Assembly: GCF_002893625.1 (NCBI RefSeq)
Contig: NZ_PKMZ01000001.1
Coordinates: 1,136,166 to 1,200,165 of the forward strand
Length of the DNA stretch: 64,000 bases
Direction: 5' to 3'
Origin: Mangrovicella endophytica
GTDB lineage: Bacteria > Pseudomonadota > Alphaproteobacteria > Rhizobiales > Rhizobiaceae
Shown: positions 19,667 through 29,200 of the stretch, piece by piece
Position numbering within the stretch: position 1 is the stretch's first letter
How the letters are laid out: every line of letters starts with the position of its first letter
Made by a program: the position numbers and the translations under genes
Notes under the pieces: generated by a model
Databases searched by the model: none
The model's input: only the letters and a program-made list of their open reading frames with translations
Told to the model about the DNA's origin: nothing

Positions 19667-22159
19667 TCAGGACGGTTTGCGCGGTACCTTCGGGACCGTA
19701 CCGGAGCGCTTGGAGGCGGCCGGCGCGGCAGGAGCGGCTGCGACCGTCTCCTCGTCGTCCTCGATCTCCTCGGGCTCCTCGTCCTCGATCTCCTCGCCGT
19801 CCGGCGTCACCTTGGCGCGGCGCTTGGCTTTCGCCTCGACGTCCCGGCCCGCCTTGGCTGGCACTTCGTCGGCGATCGCTTCGAGCACCAGCTTCTTGGC
19901 GCCGGTCTCGTCCTCGCCCACGGTGACCTTCACCGTGCCGCCCTTCTTCAGCTTGCCGAACAGAACCTCGTCGGCGAGCGGCTTCTTGATGTATTCCTGA
20001 ATAACCCGGCCGAGCGGACGCGCACCCATGTGCTCGTCATAGCCCTTGTCCGCGAGCCAGGCGACCGCCTCCGGCGCAAGATCGAAGGTGACGCCGCGCT
20101 CTGAGAGCTGAGCCTCGAGCTGCATCACGAACTTCTCCACCACCTGGTGGATCACCGGGGTCGGCAGGCCGCCGAACGGAATGATCGCATCCAGGCGGTT
20201 GCGGAACTCCGGCGTGAACAGGCGGTTGATCGCCTCCTCATCGGCACCGGTCCGCTTGGACGAGCCGAAGCCGATCGCGGCCCTGGCCATCTCGGACGCA
20301 CCCGCATTCGTCGTCATGATCAGGATGACGTTGCGGAAGTCGATGCGCTTGCCGTTGTGATCCGTCAGCTTCCCGTGGTCCATGACCTGCAGGAGGATGT
20401 TGAACAGGTCCGGATGCGCCTTCTCGATCTCGTCGAGCAGCAGCACGCAATGCGGATGCTGGTCGACGCCATCGGTCAGGAGGCCGCCCTGGTCGAAACC
20501 GACATAGCCCGGAGGCGCGCCGATCAGCCGCGAGACGGTATGCCGCTCCATGTATTCCGACATGTCGAAGCGCAGGAGCTCGACGCCGAGCGTTGAAGCA
20601 AGCTGCTTGGCGACCTCGGTCTTGCCGACGCCGGTCGGACCGGAGAACAGGTAGGAGCCGATCGGCTTCTCCGGCTCGCGAAGGCCTGCCCGCGACAGCT
20701 TGATCGCCGAGGCCAGCGCCTCGATCGCCGCATCCTGTCCGTAGACGACGCGCTTCAGCTGCTGGTCGAGATTGGCGAGCACCGCCTCGTCGTCCTTAGA
20801 GACCGACTTCGGCGGAATCCGCGCCATGGTTGCGACGGTCGCCTCGATCTCACGGATGCCGATCTGCTTCTTGCGGCGCCCTTCCGGTAGCAGCATCTGC
20901 GACGCACCGGTCTCGTCGATCACGTCGATCGCCTTGTCCGGCAGCTTGCGGTCGTTGATGTAGCGCGCCGACAGCTCGACCGCCGAGCGGATCGCCTCAT
21001 TGGTGAACTTCACGTGGTGGAAGTCCTCGAAATAAGGCTTCAGCCCCTTCAGGATCGAGACGGCATCCTCGATGCTCGGCTCCTTGACGTCGATCTTCTG
21101 GAAGCGGCGGACGAGCGCCCGGTCCTTCTCAAAGAACTGGCGGTATTCCTTGTAGGTGGTCGAGCCGATGCAGCGGATCGCCCCGGATGACAGCGCCGGC
21201 TTCAGGAGGTTGGAAGCATCCATCGCCCCGCCCGAAGTGGCGCCGGCACCGATCACCGTGTGGATCTCGTCGATGAAGAGGACGGCGCCGGGGAACTCCT
21301 CGAGCTCCTTGACCACCTGCTTCAGCCGCTCCTCGAAGTCGCCGCGATAGCGCGTGCCGGCCAGCAGCGTGCCCATGTCGAGGGAGAAGATGGTGGCGTC
21401 CGCCAGCACTTCCGGAACGTCGCCCTCGACGATGCGCTTGGCCAGGCCCTCGGCGATCGCCGTCTTGCCCACGCCGGGATCACCGACATAGAGCGGATTG
21501 TTCTTCGACCGCCGGCAGAGCACCTGGATGGTGCGGTTGATCTCCTCGGCCCGCCCGATCAGGGGGTCGATCCGGCCGTTGCGCGCCTTCTCGTTGAGAT
21601 CGACGCAGTAAGCGGTCAGCGCATCCTGGGCGTTCTTACGCCGCCCCTCCTCGTCGGTACCCAGCGTCGATTGCTCCTCTTCGGCAGCGCCGCGGACGGG
21701 ACGGCTCTCCGAGCCGCCGGGACGCTTTGAGATACCATGAGCGATGAAATTGACGGCGTCATAGCGCGTCATCTCCTGCTCCTGCAGGAAGAAGGCGGCA
21801 TGACTTTCGCGTTCGGCGAAGATGGCGACGAGAACGTTGGCGCCCGTCACCTCTTCGCGGCCGGACGACTGGACGTGGATGACGGCGCGCTGGATGACGC
21901 GGTGGAAGCCGGCCGTCGGCTTGGAGTCGTCGTCATGCCCCGTCACGAGGTTGGCGAGCTCGCTGTCGATATACTCGGTCAGGCTGCCGCGCAGCGCATC
22001 GAGATCCACGCTGCAGCCCTTCATCACGGCTGCTGCGTCCTTGTCTTCCAGGAGCGCCAGCAGCAGGTGCTCTAGCGTCGCGAATTCCTGATGCCGCTCA
22101 TTGGCGAAGGTCAGGGCCTGATGCAGCGACTTTTCCAGGCTTTGCGAAAATGTCGGCAA
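19667..22159 (-). CDS. clpA: ATP-dependent Clp protease ATP-binding subunit ClpA
   Basis: ClpA unfolds proteins and feeds them to ClpP. The 830-residue product has an N-domain (to about 150), a first AAA module with Walker [11 protein letters not shown] near residue 225 and [12 protein letters not shown], and a second AAA module with [10 protein letters not shown] near residue 510 and [10 protein letters not shown]. An IGFGSSKR loop near residue 640 is the ClpP-binding region. The last 60 residues form an acidic, Ala/Pro-rich tail ([13 protein letters not shown]) longer than in E. coli ClpA and common in rhizobia. It starts 8 bases after clpS. Confidence 0.96.
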   Translation of the reverse strand: MPTFSQSLEKSLHQALTFANERHQEFATLEHLLLALLEDKDAAAVMKGCSVDLDALRGSLTEYIDSELANLVTGHDDDSKPTAGFHRVIQRAVIHVQSSGREEVTGANVLVAIFAERESHAAFFLQEQEMTRYDAVNFIAHGISKRPGGSESRPVRGAAEEEQSTLGTDEEGRRKNAQDALTAYCVDLNEKARNGRIDPLIGRAEEINRTIQVLCRRSKNNPLYVGDPGVGKTAIAEGLAKRIVEGDVPEVLADATIFSLDMGTLLAGTRYRGDFEERLKQVVKELEEFPGAVLFIDEIHTVIGAGATSGGAMDASNLLKPALSSGAIRCIGSTTYKEYRQFFEKDRALVRRFQKIDVKEPSIEDAVSILKGLKPYFEDFHHVKFTNEAIRSAVELSARYINDRKLPDKAIDVIDETGASQMLLPEGRRKKQIGIREIEATVATMARIPPKSVSKDDEAVLANLDQQLKRVVYGQDAAIEALASAIKLSRAGLREPEKPIGSYLFSGPTGVGKTEVAKQLASTLGVELLRFDMSEYMERHTVSRLIGAPPGYVGFDQGGLLTDGVDQHPHCVLLLDEIEKAHPDLFNILLQVMDHGKLTDHNGKRIDFRNVILIMTTNAGASEMARAAIGFGSSKRTGADEEAINRLFTPEFRNRLDAIIPFGGLPTPVIHQVVEKFVMQLEAQLSERGVTFDLAPEAVAWLADKGYDEHMGARPLGRVIQEYIKKPLADEVLFGKLKKGGTVKVTVGEDETGAKKLVLEAIADEVPAKAGRDVEAKAKRRAKVTPDGEEIEDEEPEEIEDDEETVAAAPAAPAASKRSGTVPKVPRKPS

Positions 22160-22167
22160 GCTTCACC

Positions 22168-22554
22168 TCAATTCTTTTCCATCACGCATTGCAGCGGATG
22201 CTGGTGCTGACGGGCGAAATCCATGACCTGCGTCACCTTGGTCTCGGCGACCTCGTAGGTGTAGACCCCGCACTCCCCCACACCGTGGTTGTGCACATGC
22301 AGCATGATCCTGGTGGCCGCTTCGCGATCCTTCTGGAAGAACCGCTCGAGCACGTGGATGACGAACTCCATCGGAGTGTAATCGTCGTTCAGAAGCAGGA
22401 CCCTGTAAAGGTTCGGCTTCTTTGTCTTCGGCTTGGTCCGGGTGATGACCGACGTACCGCGGTCCACCCCATTCCCCGGACCCTTCCCCGCCTGCCCGCG
22501 CGCCGGAGCGCCCGCAGATGGCGTCGAGGGTCTTCTGTCAGTCAATGCCGCCAC
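22168..22554 (-). CDS. clpS: ATP-dependent Clp protease adaptor ClpS
   Basis: ClpS delivers N-end-rule substrates to ClpA. After a 45-residue low-complexity leader, the 128-residue protein shows the adaptor core: [16 protein letters not shown], where the NDDYTPM loop contacts the substrate N-terminus, then [19 protein letters not shown]. The pairing with clpA 8 bases downstream supports the call. The leader length is uncertain, since the core could start later. Confidence 0.95.
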   Translation of the reverse strand: MAALTDRRPSTPSAGAPARGQAGKGPGNGVDRGTSVITRTKPKTKKPNLYRVLLLNDDYTPMEFVIHVLERFFQKDREAATRIMLHVHNHGVGECGVYTYEVAETKVTQVMDFARQHQHPLQCVMEKN

Positions 22555-22736
22555 CTCGTCATTGCTCGATATGTAGGATCGCAGCCGCCCAATTTAAGGC
22601 GCCGAAGCGGATCGGCAAAGCGGATTGCCGGTCTTCGGCATCGTAAACGGCAGGGACTCGGCGGTTGCGTCGCGGCATCCTGACGCATCAGAGTCACCGC
22701 CGTCCAGCTATTGTCTCGGAGCCGTGCTGCGGAAAC

Positions 22737-22764
22737 GAAAAAGGCCCGGCATCAACCGGGCCTT
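22737..22764 (-). terminator. Rho-independent terminator after phasin gene
   Basis: A perfect 9-base-pair stem (AAGGCCCGG / CCGGGCCTT) with a 6-base loop lies 43 bases after the phasin stop and is followed on the minus strand by TTTCG. It is typical of an intrinsic terminator. Confidence 0.8.
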
Positions 22765-22807
22765 CGTCGCATCATGTGGGTCGCGCTGGCTCAGGCTGCA
22801 AGCCGTG

Positions 22808-23191
22808 TCAGGCAGCGGCCTGCTGCGCCTCGTCGGCGGTCTTCGCGGCGGCCGTCTTGCCGAAGCTTGCGGCGCGTTCGAGCGCCGTCTCGAAAGGCTT
22901 GTAGCTCTCGCGCGCCATGTCGGAGCAGATCTCGCCGACCTTCGTGGCCTGCGACACCCAGGCCTGATAGGCGGACTTGGCGAATTCGTTCTGCAGCTCG
23001 ACGGCCTTTTCGAGGCTGCGCACCTGCGCGAGCTGACCGAAAGCCTGCGAGGACTGCTCGTAGGAGCGCTTGGTGAAGTCGCTGGTCTCGGCCGCGAGCT
23101 GCTGGAAGCCGAGGCTCATCGCGGACAGCGAACGAAGCGCGTTGTCCATGGCATCCTTGCCGGCCTTTCCGGCCTCTTCGTAGATGTTCAT
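22808..23191 (-). CDS. Phasin family protein
   Basis: Phasins coat polyhydroxyalkanoate granules. The 127-residue product starts MNIYEEAGKAGKDAMDNALR and is a continuous amphipathic helix with heptad-like spacing, containing ELQNEFAKSAYQAWVSQATKVGE near residue 75, typical of the Phasin_2 family. It has no signal peptide or membrane segment. The open frame continues upstream to 23263, but the ATG at 23191 with AGATACG upstream fits the family. A TTGC-N3-GCAC palindrome in the upstream region could be a PhaR operator. Confidence 0.88.
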   Translation of the reverse strand: MNIYEEAGKAGKDAMDNALRSLSAMSLGFQQLAAETSDFTKRSYEQSSQAFGQLAQVRSLEKAVELQNEFAKSAYQAWVSQATKVGEICSDMARESYKPFETALERAASFGKTAAAKTADEAQQAAA

Positions 23192-23491
23192 CGCGTATCT
23201 CCCATCGAGCTTTGTTTGTGGCAGCTGCCGATCTCGTCGCAGCGCACAGCAAATATATTGCACTGCACAAAAGTTTACAAGCGCACGGCGTGACCCAGCG
23301 TCAAGACCATTGGGATTGCAGCGTTTTTGTCACGAAGGCGGAAGAGTTCGGCAACCATAAACGGATTGGTAAGCGCCCCGGCCTAGTCTCGCATCAACCG
23401 CCGGGATCATGGCGGCTCCGGGATCGCAGTTCGTGATGGGCTCTCTCGGCAGGCGCTGATCCCCGTCCCGATCTTGAGCGAGAGAGTTGCC
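23192..23491. other. Divergent intergenic region, phasin / D,D-carboxypeptidase
   Basis: This 300-base stretch separates divergent genes and contains no credible gene. On the phasin side it is AT-rich compared with its surroundings (AAATATATTGCACTGCACAA at 23251-23270) and probably holds the phasin promoter and operator. On the other side it contains AACCATAAACGGATTGGT (23354-23371), whose meaning I cannot establish. Confidence 0.6.
23258..23268 (-). promoter_or_regulatory. Candidate PhaR-type operator upstream of phasin
   Basis: TTGCACTGCAC reads as TGC-N3-GCA, the half-site spacing reported for PhaR/AniA repressors that control phasin genes in alphaproteobacteria. It lies 67 bases upstream of the phasin ATG in an AT-rich promoter-like patch. 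This is inferred from position and pattern only. Confidence 0.4.
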
Positions 23492-24994
23492 GTGCGTCAG
23501 TCATTCGAAGGCTTCAAGAGCATTGCCGTCAGCGTCACCCGCACCGCCGGTGCCGCCGCACTCGGCGCGACGATCCTGATGCAGGCCCCGGCGGCGCAGG
23601 CAGCGCCCGAGCGCTACGCCGCCTTCGTCATCGACGCCAATAACGGCAATGTTCTCTACGCCCGCAACGCCGACGACTACCGCTATCCGGCGTCGCTCAC
23701 GAAGATGATGACGCTCTACATGCTGTTCGAGCAGATCCAGAACGGCCGCATGAGCCTGTCGACGCCGATGAAGGTCTCCTCCTACGCCTCGACCCGCGCG
23801 CCTTCGAAGCTCGGGCTGCGGCCGGGCAGCTCGCTCACCGCGGAGGAAGCGATCCTCGGCCTCGTCACCAAGTCCGCCAACGACGCTGCGGCGGTGATCG
23901 CCGAGCATATCGGCGGCTCGGAGGAGCGTTTCGCCGAGATGATGACAGCTAAGGCACGCCGCCTCGGCATGTCCAAGACGACCTTCCGCAACGCCAACGG
24001 TCTGCCCAACCCGGCGCAGAAGACGACCGCTCGCGACATGGCCACGCTCGGCATTGCGCTGCGCGAACATTTCCCGAGCCAGTACAAGTACTTCAGCACG
24101 CGGTCCTTCAACTTCCGTGGGCAGGTGATCGGCAACCACAATCGCGTGCTGCGCCGCGTCGAAGGCGCCGACGGCATCAAGACCGGCTACATCAACGCCT
24201 CCGGCTTCAACCTCGTGACGTCCGTCGCGACCGGCAACAAGAAGCTGGTCGGCGTCGTGATGGGCGGCGCGACTGCCAAGTCGCGCGATGACGAGATGGT
24301 CAAGCTGGTCACCAAGTACCTGCCGCAGGCCAGCGGCCGCGCGGCCGGCGAGCCGCTCATCGCCAGCCGCCCGGAAGCCACGACACCACGCGTGACCATG
24401 GCATCCGTCGATCTGCCGAAGCGCGGCCCGGTGCCGGACTTCCGGGCCGCCTCCGAAGAGGACATCGATCAGCGCGTCGCCCTCGCCTATGGCTCGGGTG
24501 CCGCCGGTGCCGTCGCCGCCATGCCGGTTCCAGCCCGCAAGCCGCTCGTCGGTCGCCAGGCGCTGCGTGCGGCGCTGGTCTCGGAGGAGCCGGTGGCGAT
24601 GCCGAGCCTGCGTCAGCAGTTCCAGCGTCCGGTGTCCAACCGCTCGCTCGGCGCGCCGATGCCGCCAGCCTCGATCCCGGGCGGCGTCGATCTCGATCCG
24701 GGCACCACGGGTTCGGTGGCGCGTGCGGCGCCGGCCTCGGCCTACAGCGCCGCTCCGAGCTCTGCTTATGTCGTCCAGATCGCGGCCGTGCCGACGAAGG
24801 ACGGCGCCATGGCGATGCTCGCGGAAGCGCAGCGCAAGTCCGGCTCCGCGCTCGCCAGTGCCCAGCCTTTCACCGAGACGGTGGGCAACCTTTACCGCGC
24901 CCGCTTCGCCGGCTTCGACAGCAAGGAGCAGGCAAACCGCGCCTGCGTCGCGCTGAAGAAGAGCTCCTATTCCTGCTACGCGGTCGCCAACTAG
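23492..24994 (+). CDS. D-alanyl-D-alanine carboxypeptidase (S11) with C-terminal SPOR domain
   Basis: This periplasmic penicillin-binding protein trims the last D-alanine from peptidoglycan stem peptides. After a signal sequence cut near AQA-APERY, the S11 peptidase domain has SLTK (about residues 68-71) as the active-site serine motif, SAND about 60 residues later and KTGY near residue 225. A proline-rich linker follows, then a roughly 75-residue C-terminal SPOR domain (YVVQIAAVPTKDGA to the end) that binds denuded septal glycan. The GTG at 23492 has a GAGAGAG box at good spacing; a TTG at 23474 is the alternative but has none. Confidence 0.93.
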   Translation: MRQSFEGFKSIAVSVTRTAGAAALGATILMQAPAAQAAPERYAAFVIDANNGNVLYARNADDYRYPASLTKMMTLYMLFEQIQNGRMSLSTPMKVSSYASTRAPSKLGLRPGSSLTAEEAILGLVTKSANDAAAVIAEHIGGSEERFAEMMTAKARRLGMSKTTFRNANGLPNPAQKTTARDMATLGIALREHFPSQYKYFSTRSFNFRGQVIGNHNRVLRRVEGADGIKTGYINASGFNLVTSVATGNKKLVGVVMGGATAKSRDDEMVKLVTKYLPQASGRAAGEPLIASRPEATTPRVTMASVDLPKRGPVPDFRAASEEDIDQRVALAYGSGAAGAVAAMPVPARKPLVGRQALRAALVSEEPVAMPSLRQQFQRPVSNRSLGAPMPPASIPGGVDLDPGTTGSVARAAPASAYSAAPSSAYVVQIAAVPTKDGAMAMLAEAQRKSGSALASAQPFTETVGNLYRARFAGFDSKEQANRACVALKKSSYSCYAVAN

Positions 24995-25064
24995 GCACCG
25001 CCGGCCGGCAGCCGGTCAGGCTGCCACACCAATCAAACTTGCACCCGCGTCCGGAGACTTCCTG

Positions 25065-25325
25065 ATGACCGTCGAAACGCGCCTTGGCCTCGTCGATGCC
25101 ACCGCCGCACCAGCCCATGCCGGGGGCGTCCATGTCCTGTCGCAGGCTGCGGCACGGATCGCCGACTACCGCGAGGGACGCTCGCGGCTGAAGGCGAAGG
25201 ACCTCGTCGGCCTCCTCCTCTCCCACGGCGCCCGCGCCTGGCGCTCCTCGCAGCCGACGGCCCACACCCGCCTGCGCGTGACCTCGCCGTCTGGCACGAT
25301 CGCGGTCCGCATCCGCTTCCGCTGA
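25065..25325 (+). CDS. Small conserved-type hypothetical protein
   Basis: An 86-residue product with no family that I recognise. It is basic, with a central DYREGRSRLKAKDLVGLL helix and a C-terminal TRLRVTSPSGTIAVRIRF strand pair. GGAGA lies 6 bases before the ATG, and the frame has codon use like its neighbours, which supports translation. It lies 70 bases after the carboxypeptidase gene and converges on the DUF1489 gene. Confidence 0.6.
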   Translation: MTVETRLGLVDATAAPAHAGGVHVLSQAAARIADYREGRSRLKAKDLVGLLLSHGARAWRSSQPTAHTRLRVTSPSGTIAVRIRFR

Positions 25326-25363
25326 TACGGTTACGGCGTCCGGCCTCCTGAGCGCCGGCGGCC

Positions 25364-25798
25364 CTACAACAGGCCAAGCTCGGCGAGTTCGCGCTTCAGT
25401 GCCGCCGGCAGGCCTGCGTCACCACCTCCATCGTCACTGTCGGCCGGTGCTTCCTCGGCCTTCAGATAGCGCCAGCCCTGGAAGGCCCGCCGCGGCTGCC
25501 ACTCGGTCAAGGCGAAACGCGGCTCGAGGACGATACGGCATCGCCTGATGCCCTCGCCATCCGTGAACGGCCTGAGGTCGAGGATCGGCTGGCGCACCTG
25601 CACCTGACCCTTGATCACCCAGTAGAGCGAGCCGCCGTTAAGGATCTCCTCGACGCGCTTCGGGATCATCCGGGTCGTGTGGATCTGCTCGGCGACGAGG
25701 CCCTGCGCCTGTTGCGACGCCAGTCGTTCTTCGACATAGGACTTCAACTCGTCGACCGTGTCGACGCCGACGCAGAGCTTGACGATGTGGAGAGGCAT
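25364..25798 (-). CDS. DUF1489 family protein
   Basis: The 144-residue product matches the DUF1489 family of alphaproteobacteria, whose function is unknown. Family landmarks are MPLHIVKLCVG at the start, TTRMIPKR near residue 45, GSLYWVIKGQVQVRQPILDL near 60-75 and PRFALTEWQPRRAFQGWRYL near 100-120. GGAGACGTC precedes the ATG at 25798. It is divergent from the DUF599 gene, about 100 bases away. Confidence 0.88.
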   Translation of the reverse strand: MPLHIVKLCVGVDTVDELKSYVEERLASQQAQGLVAEQIHTTRMIPKRVEEILNGGSLYWVIKGQVQVRQPILDLRPFTDGEGIRRCRIVLEPRFALTEWQPRRAFQGWRYLKAEEAPADSDDGGGDAGLPAALKRELAELGLL

Positions 25799-25899
25799 GA
25801 CGTCTCCATGCGGCCAGCGGCCGGAGTCGTCAAGCGGCTGCGGCGTTGCGGTGGGGCCTTCCGTCTGCGACAAGATCGCGTGGATCACGGCAGGGCGGC

Positions 25900-26604
25900 A
25901 TGAGCATCTTCGGCCTTACGGACGCAGCGGCGCTCGGCTTCTTCCTGGCTGCCTGGATCAGCTACAGCTGGGTCACCGATCACAGCAGTCTCGCCCGGCA
26001 TGGCCTCAGCCGCGCCATGAACGAGCAGCGCCGCCGCTGGCTGAATGTCATGCAGGCGCGCGATCTCAGGATGATCGACACGGCGATCTTGACCGGGCTG
26101 CAGCAGGGCACCGCCTTCTTCGCCTCGGCTTGCATCTTCGCCATCGGCGGCTGCTTCGCCCTGCTCGGCTCTGCCGATCGCATCGCCGCGATCGCCTCGG
26201 ACCTGCCGATCACCGGCGGCTTCAACCGCATGCTGGTGGAGACCAAGCTCCTCGGCCTCGTCGTGATCTTCGCCTTCTCCTTCTTCAAGTTCGGCTGGAG
26301 CTATCGCCTGTTCAACTACTGCTCCATCCTGCTCGGCGCGGTGCCGATGCGTGGCGACCCCGCCTACACGCCGAAGGAAAGCGCTGCGGCTCTGGAGCGG
26401 ACCGTGCGGATGAACCAGCTGGCGGCGGCGCACTTCAACGCGGGCCTGCGCGCGATCTTCTTCGGCCTGGCCTATCTCGGCTGGTTCCTCGGACCGGCGA
26501 TCCTTGGCGTGACCACTGTGCTCGTCGTCGCGATCCTGTCACACCGCCAGTTCTTCTCGGCGGCGCAGCGCGCGGTATCGGGCAGCGGAGGCAGACCCTC
26601 ATGA
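25900..26604 (+). CDS. DUF599 domain-containing membrane protein
   Basis: The 234-residue product starts MSIFGLTDAAALGFFLAAW and has four hydrophobic segments (about residues 8-25, 75-100, 115-135, 180-205). Visible DUF599 landmarks are LARHGLSRAMNEQRRRWLNVM near 40-60 and LLGAVPMRGDPAYTPKESAAAL near 150-170. The function of the family is unknown. Its stop overlaps the start of the DUF3253 gene (ATGA), so the two are translationally coupled. Confidence 0.88.
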   Translation: MSIFGLTDAAALGFFLAAWISYSWVTDHSSLARHGLSRAMNEQRRRWLNVMQARDLRMIDTAILTGLQQGTAFFASACIFAIGGCFALLGSADRIAAIASDLPITGGFNRMLVETKLLGLVVIFAFSFFKFGWSYRLFNYCSILLGAVPMRGDPAYTPKESAAALERTVRMNQLAAAHFNAGLRAIFFGLAYLGWFLGPAILGVTTVLVVAILSHRQFFSAAQRAVSGSGGRPS

Positions 26605-26972
26605 GCGACGACATCGCCTCGCCGGCCGTTCTGCGCGCCACGATCGAAGCCATGGTCGCCGAGCGCGGCCCAGGCAAGACCGTGTGCCCGTCCGAGGTCG
26701 CGCGGCACCTTGCCGGAGCGGACGAGAAGCGCTGGCGCCTCCTGATGAAGCCGATCCGCCGCGAGGCCGAGGCGCTCGTCGCCAGCGGCAGCGTCGTGCT
26801 GCGGCGCAAGGGCCGCATCGTCGATCCCGCGACGCTGAAGGGCATCTATCGGATCGGCCCGGTCGGAGAGGACGACAGCGCAATCGTTCAGGAGGATGGT
26901 GCAGATGGCGGAGACGGCGCCTCGGCTGACGGTGCCGGGAACAGCGCGTCGGTGCGCCCCGTCAGCCGGTAG
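26601..26972 (+). CDS. DUF3253 domain-containing protein
   Basis: The 123-residue product has a winged-helix-like DUF3253 core: LRATIEAMVAERGPGKTVCP near residue 12, EVARHLAGADEKRWRLLM near 32-50, and the basic VLRRKGRIVDPATLKGIYRIG near 70-90. The family is unknown in function but the fold suggests nucleic-acid binding. The last 30 residues are Gly/Ala/Asp-rich and lie opposite the end of the ydcF-like gene, overlapping it by 85 bases tail to tail. Confidence 0.83.
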   Translation: MSDDIASPAVLRATIEAMVAERGPGKTVCPSEVARHLAGADEKRWRLLMKPIRREAEALVASGSVVLRRKGRIVDPATLKGIYRIGPVGEDDSAIVQEDGADGGDGASADGAGNSASVRPVSR

Positions 26973-27718
26973 GCCATAAGGCCGATATACTCGCGGATGG
27001 CAAAATGCACCTTCTCGAGGTTGCGGGTCGTGTCGGTGGATGGCCGCCAGACGGCCGCGCCGGCTGGGGTCCGATAATCGACGGGATACGGCACGACGTC
27101 GAAGCCGGCCGTACGGAAGCAGCCGACGGCACGCGGCATGTGGTAGGCGGAGGTGACCAGCAGCCAGGTCTCGCCGGGCTTCGCTGCGCCAAGCTCCTTG
27201 CTGAAGAGCGCGTTCTCCACCGTATTGCGGGCTCGCGACTCCAGGATCAGCCGGCCCTTCGGCAGGCCGAGCGAGCTGAACAGCTGCTCGGCCGAGTCAG
27301 CCTCGGACACGTCGTCGTCGAAGACGGCCGCAACGCCTCCTGAAAAGATCACCTTAGCTTCCGGGTAGCGCAGCGCCAGCGCCACGGCCGACGTGACCCG
27401 GTCGCCGGCTTCGTTCAGCTCCGGCTCGAAGCGTGTGGTCGCCACGCGCGTGTCGAAGGAGCCGCCGAGCACGACGATGCCGTCCACATGCTCGGGCAGC
27501 GACGGCCGCGGAAAGCGGTTCTCCAGCGCCGCGATCATCAGGAGGCCGAGAGGACTGAACACGGCAACGGCAAAGAAGACGGCGGCGACGACGCCGAGTC
27601 CGGTGCTCGTTCGCGGAAAGCCGAGGAGGCGCAGCAGCAGCGCGGCAAGCACCAGCAGCGCGATGGCGACCAGCGGCTGCAGCAGCATCCAGGCGATCTT
27701 GGACAGAATGAAGAACAC
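26888..27718 (-). CDS. YdcF/ElyC-family (DUF218) membrane protein
   Basis: The 276-residue product has two membrane segments (about residues 5-30 and 38-62) followed by a DUF218 domain. The domain carries GIVVLGGSFD near residue 83, VIFSGG near 120, ESRARNTVENALFS near 165 and LVTSAYHMPRA near 190, the usual motif order. ElyC in E. coli supports peptidoglycan assembly; a similar envelope role is inferred. The start is a GTG at 27718 with a weak ribosome binding site. It follows the MscS channel gene by 42 bases on the same strand. Confidence 0.88.
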   Translation of the reverse strand: MFFILSKIAWMLLQPLVAIALLVLAALLLRLLGFPRTSTGLGVVAAVFFAVAVFSPLGLLMIAALENRFPRPSLPEHVDGIVVLGGSFDTRVATTRFEPELNEAGDRVTSAVALALRYPEAKVIFSGGVAAVFDDDVSEADSAEQLFSSLGLPKGRLILESRARNTVENALFSKELGAAKPGETWLLVTSAYHMPRAVGCFRTAGFDVVPYPVDYRTPAGAAVWRPSTDTTRNLEKVHFAIREYIGLMAYRLTGRTDALFPAPSAEAPSPPSAPSS

Positions 27719-27760
27719 GAGCGATATCCGTGACTTGCATGGGCTATTAGATCAGGGACG

Positions 27761-29200
27761 TCAGCGGCGATCCGGCGCCGGCGCGGTGCCGCGCTGCAAG
27801 GACGGATCGCCTTGCGCACGCGTCGCGGAGCCTCCATCATCGCGCTCCGCCGCCGCGTCGTCCGGCGCCTCCGGCCCGACGTCCGAAATCCCGGCGCCGC
27901 TCGACACTGTGGTCGACGGTGCGGAACGGATCGTAATCTCCCGGCGCGGATAGGGAACGGTGATCCCGTTGGCCTTGAAGGCATCCCAGATCGCCAGCAG
28001 CACCTGTCCCTTGACGTTGGCGAGGCCGGCCGGCGGATCGCTGATCCAGAAGCGTACGACATATTCCAGCGCATAGTCGCCGAAGCCGGTCAGCCAGCAG
28101 ACCGCCCCCTTGTTCGTCACCACGCGGTTGACGCCGATCGTCGCTTCCTTGGCGATGCGGATCACCTCGTGCGGATCGCAATCGTAGGAGGCGTGAAAGC
28201 GCACGTCGATGCGCACCAGCTCGTTGGTGAAGGACCAGTTGATCACCCGCCCGGTGATGAAATCCTCGTTCGGGATCAGGTACTCTTTGCCGTCGCGAGT
28301 GCCGACGGAGACATACCGGGCATGCAGCTCGCGGATCCAGCCGAAGGTGTCATCGAGCGAGATCGTGTCGCCCGGCTTGATCGACCGGTCGAGCAGGATG
28401 ATGATCCCGGAGATGAAGTTCGAGACCACCTTCTGAAGGCCGAAGCCGAGCCCGACGCCGAGCGCGCCGGACAGCACGGTGAAGGCCGTCAGGTCGACAC
28501 CAATCGAGGCGAGTGCCACGGCGAGTCCGACCACGATCAGCGTGAACTTCAGCACCTTGCCGATGAGCACGCGCAGCGTCGGCGTCAGCTCCTCGCTGCG
28601 CTGGACGCGGCGGTCGAGGAAGCGGCCGACCGTCATCGCGATCCACAGCGTCACGACGATCACAGCGATCGCCTTCAGCACGAGAAGCGCGGAAATGCGT
28701 GACGAACCGATGGTGATGGCAGCCGCATCCAGCGCGGTCGCGACGGGCATGGTGAGGTCGAGGATCGACAGGGCCGCCATGACCGAGGCGACGATCGTGA
28801 TGATCCGTGCCAGCAGGCGGTTGCGCACGATCCGCGAGATGACGGCGATCGCGAAATAGGCCGCCGCGAGCGCCAGAACGATCCAGACGAGGCGCGACGG
28901 GCGCACCGCGACGACACGATCGACGACCGTTACCATCCAGAGCAGGAGCACGAAGTAGAAGAGCTGCAGCCGCCGGCGGAACGCGACGATGATGCGCAGG
29001 ATGCCAGGTGCGCCTTTTATCCGCCGCGCCTGCTCCTCGATCGGCTGGTGCGTCAGGCGGTAGAGCAGCCAGGCCAGCAGGTAGCAGGCGGCGATGACCA
29101 GCAGCTGGATGATCGCCGACGGCTGGTGGAAGTAGGTGAAGGCTGAACGCGCGCCGGCGAGCGCCGTATCGGCGAGATCGCCGATGTCGGCATTGTCCAT
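27761..29200 (-). CDS. MscS-family mechanosensitive ion channel
   Basis: The 479-residue inner membrane protein should act as a pressure relief channel during osmotic downshock. It has about five or six membrane helices (to residue 300). The pore helix region reads FTVLSGALGVGLGFGLQKVVSNF near 245-265, followed by the cytoplasmic beta-domain with SLDDTFGWIREL and a mixed domain. The C-terminal 45 residues form a low-complexity hydrophilic tail. The ATG shares one base with the aldo/keto reductase stop, so the two are coupled. Confidence 0.92.
   Translation of the reverse strand: MDNADIGDLADTALAGARSAFTYFHQPSAIIQLLVIAACYLLAWLLYRLTHQPIEEQARRIKGAPGILRIIVAFRRRLQLFYFVLLLWMVTVVDRVVAVRPSRLVWIVLALAAAYFAIAVISRIVRNRLLARIITIVASVMAALSILDLTMPVATALDAAAITIGSSRISALLVLKAIAVIVVTLWIAMTVGRFLDRRVQRSEELTPTLRVLIGKVLKFTLIVVGLAVALASIGVDLTAFTVLSGALGVGLGFGLQKVVSNFISGIIILLDRSIKPGDTISLDDTFGWIRELHARYVSVGTRDGKEYLIPNEDFITGRVINWSFTNELVRIDVRFHASYDCDPHEVIRIAKEATIGVNRVVTNKGAVCWLTGFGDYALEYVVRFWISDPPAGLANVKGQVLLAIWDAFKANGITVPYPRREITIRSAPSTTVSSGAGISDVGPEAPDDAAAERDDGGSATRAQGDPSLQRGTAPAPDRR

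Noticed and set aside
22625..23293. Plus-strand frame opposite the phasin gene
   Set aside because: It overlaps the phasin, its terminator and promoter, and its translation has no recognisable family.
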